A DNA stretch of 64,000 nt from Tessaracoccus flavescens (lineage in GTDB: Bacteria; Actinomycetota; Actinomycetes; Propionibacteriales; Propionibacteriaceae): assembly GCF_001998865.1 (NCBI RefSeq), contig NZ_CP019607.1, positions 2,108,001 through 2,172,000 on the forward strand, in the 5' to 3' direction. This document shows, one piece after another, positions 44,915 through 53,323 of this stretch (positions within the stretch are counted from its first letter, which is position 1; every line of letters starts with the position of its first letter). The position numbers were made by a program, and so were the translations under genes. A model generated the notes under the pieces. The model was not told where the DNA came from, searched no databases, and saw only the letters and a program-made list of their open reading frames with translations.

Positions 44915-45598
44915 TCAGCGATGGTCGATCGCCTTGGACACTGCGTCGCCGATCCACTGGATCAGCTGGACGAGGACGACAAGCAGCACGACCGTCATGA
45001 TCATCACGTCGATCTGGTAGCGCTGGAAGCCGTAGTTGTAGGCGAGCCGGCCGAGGCCGCCGCCGCCGATCAGGCCGGCCATCGCCGAGTAGCCGACCAG
45101 CGTCACGACCGTCGTCGTGAAGGAGGCGACAAGCGAGGGCATCGCCTCGGGGATCAGCACCTTCGTGATGGACTGCAGCTTCGTCGAGCCCATCGCGTGG
45201 GCCGCGTCGAGCTTGCCTGAATGGACCTCGCGCAGCGACGTCTCGACGAGGCGCGCGAAGAACGGGATCGAGGCGATCGCCAGCGAGACCGAGGCCGCGA
45301 TCGGGCCGAGCGAGGTGCCGACCAGCCAGCGCGTGAACGGGATCAGGGCAAGCATCAGCACGGCGTAGGGGATCGAGCGCGTGATGTTGACCACGACGCT
45401 CGACAGGATGAAGTTCAGCGGCCGGTTGGCGCTCATCGCGCCCGGGCGCGTGATGTAGAGCAGCACTCCGAGCGGGAGCCCGATGACAAGCGTGACGAGG
45501 GCGGAGATGCCCACCATCTGCAGCGTCTCGCCGAGCGCCGGGAGCAGCGCCTTCTGGATGGCTGGGTTGGCGAACCAGGTGTTCTCGAGCGGGATCAT
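44915..45598 (-). CDS. metI: Methionine ABC importer permease
   Basis: A 227-residue permease with five or six membrane helices (METABOLITE importer, MetI type). The ABC-contact EAA motif lies in LIPEAMPSLVASFTTTVVTL, followed by VGYSAMAGLIGGGGLGRLAY, typical of MetI. It is translationally coupled to metN by an ATGA overlap (45595-45598). It assembles as a homodimer in the membrane with two MetN. Confidence 0.92.
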   Translation of the reverse strand: MIPLENTWFANPAIQKALLPALGETLQMVGISALVTLVIGLPLGVLLYITRPGAMSANRPLNFILSSVVVNITRSIPYAVLMLALIPFTRWLVGTSLGPIAASVSLAIASIPFFARLVETSLREVHSGKLDAAHAMGSTKLQSITKVLIPEAMPSLVASFTTTVVTLVGYSAMAGLIGGGGLGRLAYNYGFQRYQIDVMIMTVVLLVVLVQLIQWIGDAVSKAIDHR

Positions 45599-46605
45599 GC
45601 GAGGTCCTCCACCTGGGAGAGCGAGTCGGTCAGGGCCGCGTCGGCCCCGAGGGCGCGCAGCTCGTCGATCACGCGCTGCGGATCCACTCCGTCCGGGACG
45701 GAGAGCCGCAGGTGCGAGAACGTGGTGCCCGCGAGGTGTTCGACGCTTCCGGCGAGGATCGCGATCTCCGCTCCGACGGCGTTCGACACGTGCGCCACGA
45801 CCGGCTGCAGTGCCTTCGGACCGGAGGACAACACATCGACCTGCGTTCCGTCGCCTCCTAGATCGGCGTGGGGCGGGATGCCGAGCAGCGCCTGGCTCAG
45901 CCGGCCGTCCAGGCGGTTCACCACGTCGGTCAGGGCGCCCGACTCGACGATCCGGCCGCCCTCGAGCAGCGAGACCGAGTCGCAGATGCGCTTGACGACG
46001 TGCATCTCGTGCGTGATCACGAGCACGGCAAGCTCGGCGTGCGTGCGCAGGGACTGGATCAGGTCGAGGATCTCGTCGGTGGTGCGGGGATCGAGCGCCG
46101 AGGTCGGCTCGTCGAACAGGAGCACGTCCGGATCGGTAGCGAGCGCGCGGGCGATGCCGACCCGCTGCCGCATGCCGCCCGAGAGCTGCGACGGATATGC
46201 CTGCCCGGCGTCGGTGAGGCCGACCAGCCCGAGCAGTTCGTCCACCTTCGCCTTCGTGCGTGCCTTGTCCGCGCCGATGATCTCCAGGGGGTAGGCGACG
46301 TTTGCCGCGATGGTGCGCGAGTCGAAGAGGTTGGCCTGCTGGAAGACGAGACCGATCCGTCGGCGTGCGGTACGCAGCGCATCGGAACGGGCGGCGGTCA
46401 GGTCGACGCCGTTGATCTCCACGGTGCCCGAGGTGGGCCGGTCCAGCATGGTGAGGCAGCGCACGAGGGTCGATTTGCCAGCTCCCGAGTGGCCGATGAT
46501 CCCGTGGATCGAACCGGCGGGAACGGTGAGGGAGACTCCGTCGAGGGCGCGCACCTGGCGCTTGCCCTGCAGGTAGACCTTCGTGAGGTCCGACACGGTG
46601 ATCAT
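45595..46605 (-). CDS. metN: Methionine ABC importer ATP-binding protein
   Basis: A 336-residue ABC ATPase. Walker A is GHSGAGKSTLVRCLT, the Q-loop is VFQQANLFDSR, the signature LSGGMRQRVGIARAL and Walker B LLFDEPTSALD. The C-terminal 90 residues form a NIL-type regulatory domain that binds methionine in homologues (transinhibition). The start MITVSDL at 46605 has AGGAG upstream. An 11-residue longer frame (46638) lacks one. First gene of the operon. A TATTGT box near 46622-46627 is a candidate -10. No SAM riboswitch fits in the short leader. Confidence 0.92.
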   Translation of the reverse strand: MITVSDLTKVYLQGKRQVRALDGVSLTVPAGSIHGIIGHSGAGKSTLVRCLTMLDRPTSGTVEINGVDLTAARSDALRTARRRIGLVFQQANLFDSRTIAANVAYPLEIIGADKARTKAKVDELLGLVGLTDAGQAYPSQLSGGMRQRVGIARALATDPDVLLFDEPTSALDPRTTDEILDLIQSLRTHAELAVLVITHEMHVVKRICDSVSLLEGGRIVESGALTDVVNRLDGRLSQALLGIPPHADLGGDGTQVDVLSSGPKALQPVVAHVSNAVGAEIAILAGSVEHLAGTTFSHLRLSVPDGVDPQRVIDELRALGADAALTDSLSQVEDLA

Positions 46606-46713
46606 GGTGCGGCTCCTGTTCTGCCGGACAATATTCAAGCAGCCGGGATGGTGTTCAACGAATTGCCGGGCCCTGTGTCCAGCCCGCGTTCACCGATGGC
46701 GAAAGGCCGGTCC

Positions 46714-46719
46714 TAGGCT
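46714..46719 (+). promoter_or_regulatory. -10 box, leaderless promoter of the alpha/beta hydrolase
   Basis: TAGGCT, 6 nt before the ATG at 46726. Confidence 0.6.
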
Positions 46720-46725
46720 TGGCAC

Positions 46726-47424
46726 ATGCCAGCACCCGTCGTGTTCGTCCATGGCCTCCGCACGTCGTCGAGCATGTGGGATCCACAACTGCGGATCCTG
46801 GGCGACCGTGGCTGGAGGTGCGTCGCACCCGACCTGCCGGGGCACGGCGACCGTCGCGGCGAGGCATTCACGGTCGAGGCGGCGCTGGCCACCATCGACG
46901 AGGCGATCGCAGGTTGGGGGGAGCCCGTCCACCTCGTCGGATGCTCGCTCGGCGGCATGTTCGCCCTCCACGCCGCCGCCCTCACCGACCGCCGTCTCCT
47001 CTCGGTCGTCGCGGCTGGCTGCACCACGCAGCCATCCGTCAGGTCGGCACGGGCCTACGGTCGCGTGATCGGACTCGTCGACGTGGTCGGCGGCGAGGGT
47101 GCCGTGCGCCGGGCGATGGGGGAGGAGGCAGCCGCCCACTTCCTGCGGAAGGGAAGGGCCGACCTCGCAACCGTCGACGCGACGGTTGTCACCGTCGGAG
47201 GCTTCGACCTCCTCGACGACGTCGCACGTATCGACGCGCCGGTCACCTTCCTCAACGGCCACCTCGACCAGTTCCGCGGCGAGGAGCGGCGCTTCCTCCG
47301 CGCCGCCCGGCGGGGACGCCTCGTCGTGCTCCCGTTCGGCACCCACATGGTGAACCTCACCGACCCCGGGCGCTACACGACGGTCCTCGAGTCGCTGCTG
47401 CTCGATGCGGAGTCGCTCAGCTGA
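46726..47424 (+). CDS. Alpha/beta hydrolase
   Basis: A 232-residue alpha/beta hydrolase. The oxyanion strand is VVFVHGLRTSSSMWD, the nucleophile elbow VGCSLGGMFALHAAAL (Ser), and the late acidic and histidine residues are in FLNGHLDQFRGEE and FGTHMVNLTDPGRY. The substrate is unknown; a small ester or lactone is likely. It overlaps the opposite-strand TetR remnant tail to tail by 8 bp. A leaderless-type promoter sets the start. Confidence 0.85.
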   Translation: MPAPVVFVHGLRTSSSMWDPQLRILGDRGWRCVAPDLPGHGDRRGEAFTVEAALATIDEAIAGWGEPVHLVGCSLGGMFALHAAALTDRRLLSVVAAGCTTQPSVRSARAYGRVIGLVDVVGGEGAVRRAMGEEAAAHFLRKGRADLATVDATVVTVGGFDLLDDVARIDAPVTFLNGHLDQFRGEERRFLRAARRGRLVVLPFGTHMVNLTDPGRYTTVLESLLLDAESLS

Positions 47425-47848
47425 CGACGAGGCGCCGGTCGATCAGGCCGAGGGCCCGCGCCGTGGCCGCCTCCCGGTGGTCCGGGTTCGCGGTGACCAC
47501 GCCGTGGACCATGTGCAGCACGAGGATCAGATCATCGGTCGTCCACGAAGGATCGGCGAGCCCAGCCGCCGCCGCTTCCCGCAAGGGCCGCTCGATGAGC
47601 CGGGTCAGCCGTTCGCTCGCCACATCGTCCGGGAGTTTTTCCCGGGCATCGATGACCATGTCGACGAACGCCGTCGACTCGACCGTGTAGCCGATCAGCA
47701 TCCGCCACAAACCGGCGAAGGCGTCCGGCCCCTTGAGGGTGGCGGCCGCCTCCTCCAGTGCGGCGAAGTTCTCGTCGAAGACGGCGTAGGCGAGCTCGAG
47801 CCGGGTGGGGAAGTGGCGGTACAGCACCCCCTGCCGGAGATTCGCGCG
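47417..47848 (-). pseudogene. TetR-family regulator lacking most of its DNA-binding domain
   Basis: The ligand-binding part is complete to the stop, and the N-terminal end preserves only the last helix of the HTH (ANLRQGVLYRHFPTRLELAY). The preceding roughly 25-30 residues and the promoter are gone; upstream sequence belongs to the truncated oxidoreductase on the other strand. An internal methionine (MLYRHF) could start a short protein but it could not bind DNA. It was probably the regulator of the divergent oxidoreductase. Confidence 0.75.
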
Positions 47849-49283
47849 AGGAGGCGCTGCGCTATCTGGACGAGACCGTCGGTGACGTCGGACGCGCGAC
47901 CTCGCGGGAGCGCAAGGAGGCCTTCGTCGACGGGGTGAGCGGTTTCGTCGACCTGGCCGAACGGCACGGCGTCCGCTTCGCGAGGGCGGCCGATTACCCC
48001 GACTACTACCCGGAGTGGCCAGGAGGCAAGATCGGAAGGGCGCTCGAGGTCGAGCCCTTCGACGTGAAGCGGATCGGACCGTGGTGGGAGTCCGCGCGCG
48101 GCCAGGACGGCGTCCCTGCGCCGGTCAAGACCGACGACTTCTGGCTGCTGTCGCGCGCCTGGTCGACCGCGGGTGGTTTCGTCCGCGGCGCACGGGTCGT
48201 CTTCCGCACGATCGGGAGCCTCGCCCGTGGCCGCAAGGCGGTCGGCATGGGAGCCGCGCTCGCCGCGTCTCTGCTCGAGGTGGCCACGAAGCTTGGCGTC
48301 GAGATCTGGCTGTCCAGCCCAGCGACGGCACTGGTCGTCGACGGCGAGCGGGTCGTCGGGGTGCGCACCGACCACGAGGGAAGGTCGCTGACCATCCGCG
48401 CCACCCCGCGGCGTCGTGCTCGGCGGTGGCGGCTTCGACCACAACCGGCAGTGGCGCGAGCGCTACCAGGGCGTGGACGGCACCGCCTCGTCCGGATCGA
48501 AGGGCAACGTGGGCTCCGCCATCTCCATCGCAGAAGACATCGGCGCCGCGACCGAACTGATGGACGACGCCTGGTGGGGTGGCTCGGTGCCGCCCGTCAA
48601 CGGTGGAGCTGCCGCGTTCCTCGTCAGCGAGCGTGCCATGCCGTACAGCATCATCGTCGATGCGCTCGGCGAGCGTTTCGCCAAACGAGTCCGAGTCGTA
48701 TGTCGACCTCGGTCACCACATGCTCGAGCACTCGACGCGGGTGCCCGGCCGCTACTGGATGATCGGCGACGTGCGGCACGGCCGCCGCTACCTGCGCTCC
48801 TATGCGCTGGACCCGAAGGTGAACAAGGCGCGGATCGAGGCGGGCATCCAGGTCACGGCCGACACGATCCAGGAACTCGCCGGGAGGCTCGGCATGGAAC
48901 CGGCGACGCTGCAGGGCACCGTCGAACGGTTCAACGGCTTTGCGCGCTCTGGGGTCGACCAAGACTTCGGCCGCGGCAACTCCGCCTACGACCGGTACTA
49001 CAGCGATCCGCTCGTGCGGCCGAACCCGAACCGCGGGCCGCTGGAGAAGGGGCCGTTCACGGCCATCCAGATCGTCCCGGGCGACCTCGGCACGAAGGGT
49101 GGGGTGCTGACCGACGAAGTGGGCCGCGCCCTCCGCGGCGACGGGACCTTGATCGAGGGCCTCTCCGCAGCAGGCAACAACTCGGCCTCGGTGATGGGCA
49201 ACACCTATCCGGGGCCGGGCGCGACGCTCGGTCCGGCCGCGGTGTTCGGCTACCTCGCGGGCAGGCACATGGCCGCCATGTGA
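47836..49283 (+). pseudogene. FAD-binding_2 oxidoreductase (ketosteroid dehydrogenase-like), truncated and frameshifted
   Basis: The dinucleotide-binding GxGxxG start is missing: homology begins at GDSREEALRYLDETVGDVGR. It continues through YYPEWPGGKIGRALEVEPFD and LSSPATALVVDGERVVGVRT, then changes frame near 48405 into VLGGGGFDHNRQWRERY and again near 48685 into YVDLGHHMLEHSTRVPGRYW. The C-terminal FAD motif region GLSAAGNNSASVMGNTYPGP is intact up to the stop at 49283. N-terminal loss plus two frameshifts make it non-functional. Confidence 0.8.
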
Positions 49284-49326
49284 GAGGCGCCGTCCGGTCG
49301 GCAGCACGTCGCGGTCGGTCGGACGG

Positions 49327-49728
49327 TCAGCCCTCGACGGCGGCGACCGCCTCGATCTCGACCAACTGGTCGTCGTAGCCGAGCACAGTCACCCCGAAGA
49401 GGGTGCTCGGGACGTCATGCGAGCCGAACCTGCCTCGCACGACCTCCCAGGCCGTGACGAGGTCGGCCTGGCGGGAGGAGACGACCAGCACCCGGGTGTG
49501 GATCACGTCCTCGAGGCCCGCTCCGGCAGCCTCGAGCGCTCCGACCAGGTTGTCGAGGCAGGACGCCGCCTGGCCTGCGTAATCCCCGACGGCCGCGGTG
49601 GTGCCGTCGGCATTGAGTGGGCAGGCTCCGGCCAGGAAGATGAACCGCGAGCCGGCCGGAGCGGTCGCGGCGCAGGCGTACTCGGCGGTGTCGGACAGCG
49701 CCTCGGCCCTGATCAGGCGTACGGCCAT
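49327..49728 (-). CDS. RidA/YjgF-family protein
   Basis: A 133-residue RidA-like protein; the family hydrolyses reactive enamine/imine intermediates or plays related roles. Landmarks are the early strand FIFLAGACPLNADGTTAAVG, GQAASCLDNLVGALEAAGAG, VIHTRVLVVSS and the final LVEIEAVAAVEG. The substrate arginine expected near the HTRVLV strand is present (R). AGGAGGAACTTC precedes the ATG. It lies 11 bp behind the PemK-like gene and may be in its operon. Confidence 0.85.
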   Translation of the reverse strand: MAVRLIRAEALSDTAEYACAATAPAGSRFIFLAGACPLNADGTTAAVGDYAGQAASCLDNLVGALEAAGAGLEDVIHTRVLVVSSRQADLVTAWEVVRGRFGSHDVPSTLFGVTVLGYDDQLVEIEAVAAVEG

Positions 49729-49739
49729 GAAGTTCCTCC

Positions 49740-50354
49740 TCAGTAGTGGCGCAGGACCTCACGCGCGACGTCGCGGAAGATCTCCTCCTCGAGGATGGCG
49801 CCGATCCGTCGCACGGTGTCCGGGTCGATCCGGATGATCCGGTTGACCCTCGCCTCGCTGGGCCGACCCTGCGAGTCCCAGGCGCCTCTTCCGATGTCGA
49901 TCCAGTACCGCCCGGCGCGGGCCTCCTGATCGCGGTCGCGATCGTGGTCCTGCGAGGTGACCTGCAGCCCCAGCAGCCAGGAGCCGTCGCGGGCGATCAG
50001 CAGGACGGGGCGGTCCTCCCCCTGCTGGTGGTCTTCCTCGTAGGGAACCCAGGTCCACACGACCTCGCCCGGGTCGGGACGGTCGTCGTGTGACGGCTGG
50101 TAGACGATCACGGGCGTGCCCGTGAAGTCGCCGGGGTAGCCGCCGGCGCTCGGGCGACTGGTGTCTTTGCGACGGGTGTCCTCGTCACGCGCGGAGCGGG
50201 TGCGACCGGAGCCAGACGACGACTGCGTGGGCTTCGGACGCTGCCGGGTGGCCGAGCGCTTCGACTCTGGGCGGGTCGCGCGGTCGAGCGCCCGGTTGGC
50301 CACCTGGCGCAGAACGCGCAGCGCGCCGTCGAGGAGGGGGTTTTTGCCTGCCAT
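49740..50354 (-). CDS. PemK/MazF-like domain protein with basic disordered N-terminus
   Basis: A 204-residue protein. Residues 1-75 are basic and low-complexity (many Arg, Ser, Thr). Residues 88-200 match the PemK/MazF fold as seen in actinobacterial homologues: PDPGEVVWTWVPYEED, GEDRPVLLIARDG, LLGLQVTS, then a GRYWIDIGRGAWDSQGRPSE segment and ARVNRIIRIDPDTVRRIGAI. MazF proteins are mRNA interferases, but no antitoxin gene is adjacent, so it may be a solitary or domesticated member. A TAAACT box ends 7 nt before the ATG. Confidence 0.72.
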   Translation of the reverse strand: MAGKNPLLDGALRVLRQVANRALDRATRPESKRSATRQRPKPTQSSSGSGRTRSARDEDTRRKDTSRPSAGGYPGDFTGTPVIVYQPSHDDRPDPGEVVWTWVPYEEDHQQGEDRPVLLIARDGSWLLGLQVTSQDHDRDRDQEARAGRYWIDIGRGAWDSQGRPSEARVNRIIRIDPDTVRRIGAILEEEIFRDVAREVLRHY

Positions 50355-50361
50355 GCAGCGG

Positions 50362-50367
50362 AGTTTA
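50362..50367 (-). promoter_or_regulatory. -10 box, leaderless promoter of the PemK-like gene
   Basis: TAAACT on the minus strand, 7 nt before the ATG at 50354. Confidence 0.6.
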
Positions 50368-50390
50368 GTGGGCCGTGCGCGGCGTGGTGC

Positions 50391-50966
50391 TCAGCGGAAG
50401 CGGGGAAGCCGACCGTAGAAGATCCACCCTGGGCGTCGGTAGGCCTCGGGACGTTCCGCGCGAACCTGCGCCCAGCGACGGAAGTACGTGGTCATCGGAG
50501 GCAGCCAGACCAGGACGGCCGTGACGAGCGAGAGACCGAGCGCGATGTAGGCGGGATCGGTCGTGATTGCGGCGTAACCGCCCATCAGCAGCAGGCCGAC
50601 CAGGCCCGCCCAGCGCGACCACTTCCAGCCGTTCCAGGCCTGGAATCCTGCGACGGCGACGGCTCCGGCCGCCAGCACCGATGCGGCCGCCAGCACGCCC
50701 TCGAGCGTGAGCGACAGCCATTTGCCCGGTTCGGGTGCCACCCATTCGATCAGCCTGGCCGAGGTGGCGTAACTGTCGGGGTTGGCTGCCCGCCACCAAT
50801 GCAGCGCGTAGACGCCCATCACGACGGCCACAGCGGCATAGCTTGCGACGGCGGCGACGACGGCCACGATCGGGCGCTGCGGCTCCCCGGTGCGGGTGCT
50901 GAGCGGCGTGCTCCGATGCAGTTCCTCGATGGGAGGCAGCGTCTGGATCTGCTTGGGCTGGCTCAC
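50391..50966 (-). CDS. Four-helix membrane protein of unknown function
   Basis: A 191-residue membrane protein with hydrophobic segments near PIVAVVAAVASYAAVAVVMG, LEGVLAAASVLAAGAVAVAG, AGLVGLLLMGGYAAI and PAYIALGLSLVTAVLVWLPP. The Trp/Arg-rich C-terminus (RRPGWIFYGRLPRFR) and cytoplasmic N-terminus are conserved features of an unnamed actinobacterial family, as far as I can recall. The GTG start at 50966 is supported by a TAGGCT box 6 nt upstream. Confidence 0.65.
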   Translation of the reverse strand: MSQPKQIQTLPPIEELHRSTPLSTRTGEPQRPIVAVVAAVASYAAVAVVMGVYALHWWRAANPDSYATSARLIEWVAPEPGKWLSLTLEGVLAAASVLAAGAVAVAGFQAWNGWKWSRWAGLVGLLLMGGYAAITTDPAYIALGLSLVTAVLVWLPPMTTYFRRWAQVRAERPEAYRRPGWIFYGRLPRFR

Positions 50967-50972
50967 CCGGAC

Positions 50973-50978
50973 AGCCTA
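50973..50978 (-). promoter_or_regulatory. -10 box, leaderless promoter (GTG start) of the four-helix protein
   Basis: TAGGCT on the minus strand, 6 nt before GTG 50966. Confidence 0.6.
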
Positions 50979-51029
50979 CGACACCGCGCAATCAGCGCCG
51001 CGGAACCGCAGACCCAGAAGCTGACCACA

Positions 51030-51465
51030 GTGGTCGCACAGCGGACGCACAGAGCGGGCCGACAGTTCGACTCCGACCACCGCCGAGTCGAGCGATACGA
51101 CCTCGAGCGCACCCGTCGAGTCCACCGAGCCGAGCACCGAGCCGTCGGAGGACGTCACCGCCTAGCCTTCCGAGGCTGTCTCGGAGCCGACGGAGAGCGC
51201 CAGCGCTCCCGAAGAGGCTGGCAAGGCCGACCCGGACGAGATCGCCACCCAGGCGGAGGAGGCGCTCGAGGCGCAGGTCGGCAAGCGTCCCGACATCGAC
51301 TGCGGAACCGAGCCGGTCGAGGTCGTCCCGGGCGGAACGCATGTCTGCGCCCTGACCGACGCCGGTTCCAACGAGCCGGTCTACGACGTCACGATGACCT
51401 TCACGGAGGTCGACGGTGACGCGTTCAAGTTCGACATCCAGGTCGCCGAGACGCCGCGTCCGTGA
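51030..51465 (+). pseudogene. DUF4333-type secreted protein remnant with in-frame stop
   Basis: One frame reads a Ser/Thr/Glu/Pro-rich linker (DSSTPTTAESSDTTSSAPVE), a TAG stop at 51163-51165, then continues PSEAVSEPTESASAPEEAGK and a C-terminal domain EEALEAQVGKRPDIDCG, VVPGGTHVCALTDAGSNEPV, YDVTMTFTEVDGD, ending ETPRP at 51465. The end matches small DUF4333-type domains of actinobacterial lipoproteins. The signal peptide is absent and the frame is closed at 51022-51024. Both points mark it as decayed. Confidence 0.65.
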
Positions 51466-51468
51466 GGT

Positions 51469-51966
51469 TCAGGCCCCCACGTCGTGGGTGTGGTGGGCCA
51501 ACTCGTGCAGCAGATAGAGGCCAAGCGTCGACGCGGTGAACTCCACCCCGTCGCCGCGACGGCCCCGCAGCTGCCACTGATCGCCCGAGGGGGCGGCGAA
51601 GGAGTTCGCCGAGGCGCGCCAGTACTCCCTCTCGACCGAGGCGGCCTCGCCGTCCCACGAATCGAACTCGGCAAGGCCGTCGGCCTCGAGGATCGCGTCG
51701 AGCCGCTGGGCCATGACCTCGCACACATCGGCGAGATGCTGGCCGTACTCGATCGCAGACCAGACCTGCGGGGAGGGGCGCTCCTCGGCGTCTGGCAGGT
51801 CGAGGACCACCCGGAAGCGCTCGCTCAGTGTCGTGATCTGTTCGGGATAGGCCTCGGGCGTCACGGCCGCCGGGTCGAACCCGCACTCGGTGCAGGCGCG
51901 CTGGGTCACCCAGGTCCAGTCCTTGTCATCGGCCTGTGGCTGCTCGGGAGGGATCGTTGCGCTCAT
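51469..51966 (-). CDS. DinB-family protein (mycothiol-transferase-like)
   Basis: A 165-residue four-helix-bundle protein of the DinB/MST type. Metal-binding histidines are in AIEYGQHLADVCEV and LLHELAHHTHDVGA at the end, the usual H...HxxxH layout. The N-terminal TWVTQRACTECGFDP is a common start in actinobacterial members, which are often thiol-dependent (mycothiol) transferases. The substrate is unknown. The start overlaps the ligase stop (ATGA). A TAGGCT box inside the ligase 3' end, 6 nt before the ATG, could add a separate leaderless promoter. Confidence 0.82.
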   Translation of the reverse strand: MSATIPPEQPQADDKDWTWVTQRACTECGFDPAAVTPEAYPEQITTLSERFRVVLDLPDAEERPSPQVWSAIEYGQHLADVCEVMAQRLDAILEADGLAEFDSWDGEAASVEREYWRASANSFAAPSGDQWQLRGRRGDGVEFTASTLGLYLLHELAHHTHDVGA

Positions 51967-52964
51967 GGCGTGAGCCTACTGCCGAGGGTGAGCAGGGCCG
52001 CGGTGGCCGCGTCGACGGGGCGGACATCCGGACGAAGGGCGCGCAGCACCGGCTGGCGCATGAGACCGCTGGTGGAGATGGACAGGTAGCGGACCTGGAC
52101 GCAGATCATCGGCTCCACCCAGCTGGTGCGCTTGAGCTCCGAGCCGGTCGGGAACGGCTCGAACGGGGCGGCGTCGATCTCGATGCCACGCAGCACCGTG
52201 AGCAGCATGTCGCGCTCCGAGTGGGACAGGCCCGAGCCGACCCGGCCGAGCGGGTACAGCACCGCAGCGGTGTCGAAGGTCGCCTCGTCCGTCGCGTGGC
52301 CGACCCACACCGAGCCGAGCCGACGGGGGTCTCCGGTCTCCGGGACCCAGCCGCCGATCACGGCGACCAGTTCCGTGCGGTGCGGCGTCTTCAGCCAGTC
52401 AGGGCTGCGCGCGCCCGGTTGGTAGGTCGACGTGAGGCGCTTGCTCATCACCCCCTCAAGGCCTGCCCCGCGGGTCAGCTCTGTGATGATGCCCGGATCG
52501 TCGTAGGTGACCGACAGCTGCCAGGCTGGGCGGTCGAGATCGAGCTGCTCAAGCAGTGCCCGTCGCTCGGAGAGCGGAAGGCGCGTGATGTCGTGCCCGT
52601 CGATGCGCATCACGTCGAACACGACGAGGGTCGCGGGGCGCTCCGAGGCGAGCCGCCGGGCGCGGTCTGGGTCGCGCACGTGGATGCGCGGGGCGATTCC
52701 CTGCAGGGTCGGCACCCCTGAGGCGGGGTCGATCGCGATGATCTCGGCGTCGAGCAGCAGCCCGTCGGGAAGCCCGACCGCTCCGGCGACGATCTCGGGG
52801 TAGGCGGCGGTGATCTCGCCTTCGTTGCGGTTGTAGAGATGCAGCGTGGAGCCGCGGGTCTCCGCGAGGGCGCGCACCCCGTCCCACTTCACCTCGTGGA
52901 GCCATTCGGCGCCCTGCGGGGGCACCCCAGGGGTGGGCGTCGGTGTGGCCAGCATCGGTCGCAT
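51963..52964 (-). CDS. ATP-dependent DNA ligase (LigD ligase-domain type)
   Basis: A 333-residue stand-alone ligase joining DNA nicks. The adenylated lysine lies in EVKWDGVRALAE (about residue 30). Further nucleotidyltransferase motifs are LYNRNEGEITAAYPEI, LLLDAEIIAIDPASG, FDVMRIDGHD, EGVMSKRLTSTY and SPDWLKTPHRTELVAVIGGW. The OB domain ends in SWVEPMICVQVRYLS. This resembles the ligase module of LigD, but polymerase and nuclease modules and Ku are absent nearby. ATG 52964 (MRPMLATP) is preferred: a TAnnnT-like CACAAT lies 6 nt upstream. The longer start (53012) is unconserved. Confidence 0.87.
   Translation of the reverse strand: MRPMLATPTPTPGVPPQGAEWLHEVKWDGVRALAETRGSTLHLYNRNEGEITAAYPEIVAGAVGLPDGLLLDAEIIAIDPASGVPTLQGIAPRIHVRDPDRARRLASERPATLVVFDVMRIDGHDITRLPLSERRALLEQLDLDRPAWQLSVTYDDPGIITELTRGAGLEGVMSKRLTSTYQPGARSPDWLKTPHRTELVAVIGGWVPETGDPRRLGSVWVGHATDEATFDTAAVLYPLGRVGSGLSHSERDMLLTVLRGIEIDAAPFEPFPTGSELKRTSWVEPMICVQVRYLSISTSGLMRQPVLRALRPDVRPVDAATAALLTLGSRLTP
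51973..51978 (-). promoter_or_regulatory. -10 box, possible internal leaderless promoter of the DinB gene
   Basis: TAGGCT on the minus strand, 6 nt before the ATG at 51966, within the ligase coding region. Confidence 0.5.
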
Positions 52965-53095
52965 GACGACATTGTGCCCGGCTCCGACGAAATCTCCCGA
53001 CGACACCGTCAACCAGGAGTGCGCGAGCGCCTGAGCCTGGTGACCAGATGCCGGAATGGCGTTGACTCGCGCCCGACGCCTACACGCACAAATAG

Positions 53096-53112
53096 TTAAG
53101 CACGTTGCTTAA
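53096..53112. promoter_or_regulatory. Perfect palindromic operator (7-3-7)
   Basis: TTAAGCA-CGT-TGCTTAA, a perfect inverted repeat 20 nt before the start of the ROK-regulator remnant, placed where an autorepressor site would be. It is strikingly AT-rich for this genome. Confidence 0.6.
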
Positions 53113-53131
53113 TTACTGACGGGAGACGTTG

Positions 53132-53280
53132 ATGTCCGCTGCGACGCGACCTGCACACCTTGCAAAGGTCTTCGAACTTCTCCGCTCAGGGCGACGACGG
53201 CCCGTGACCTCGTCGCAGGAACCGGGCTGTCCAGGCCGACCGTGATCGCCTCGCGCTCGATGCGATCAACGCGCAGCAGC
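53132..53280 (+). pseudogene. ROK-family repressor, N-terminal stub
   Basis: ATG 53132 has a good GGGAG site and starts MSAATRPAHLAKVFELLRSG, the first helix of a winged-HTH ROK repressor. After RSG the frame shifts, and the next helices are read in another frame as [17 protein letters not shown]. The sequence then loses similarity near 53280. Sugar-binding and ROK motifs are absent. The operator palindrome upstream survives. Confidence 0.65.
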
Positions 53281-53323
53281 TGTATCCCTCGTCACATTTC
53301 ACTGTGCTGCGAGGAACCCTAGC

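Noticed and set aside
46606..46725. SAM (S-box) riboswitch upstream of metN
   Set aside because: The leader is far too short and none of the conserved S-box or SAM-II elements are visible.
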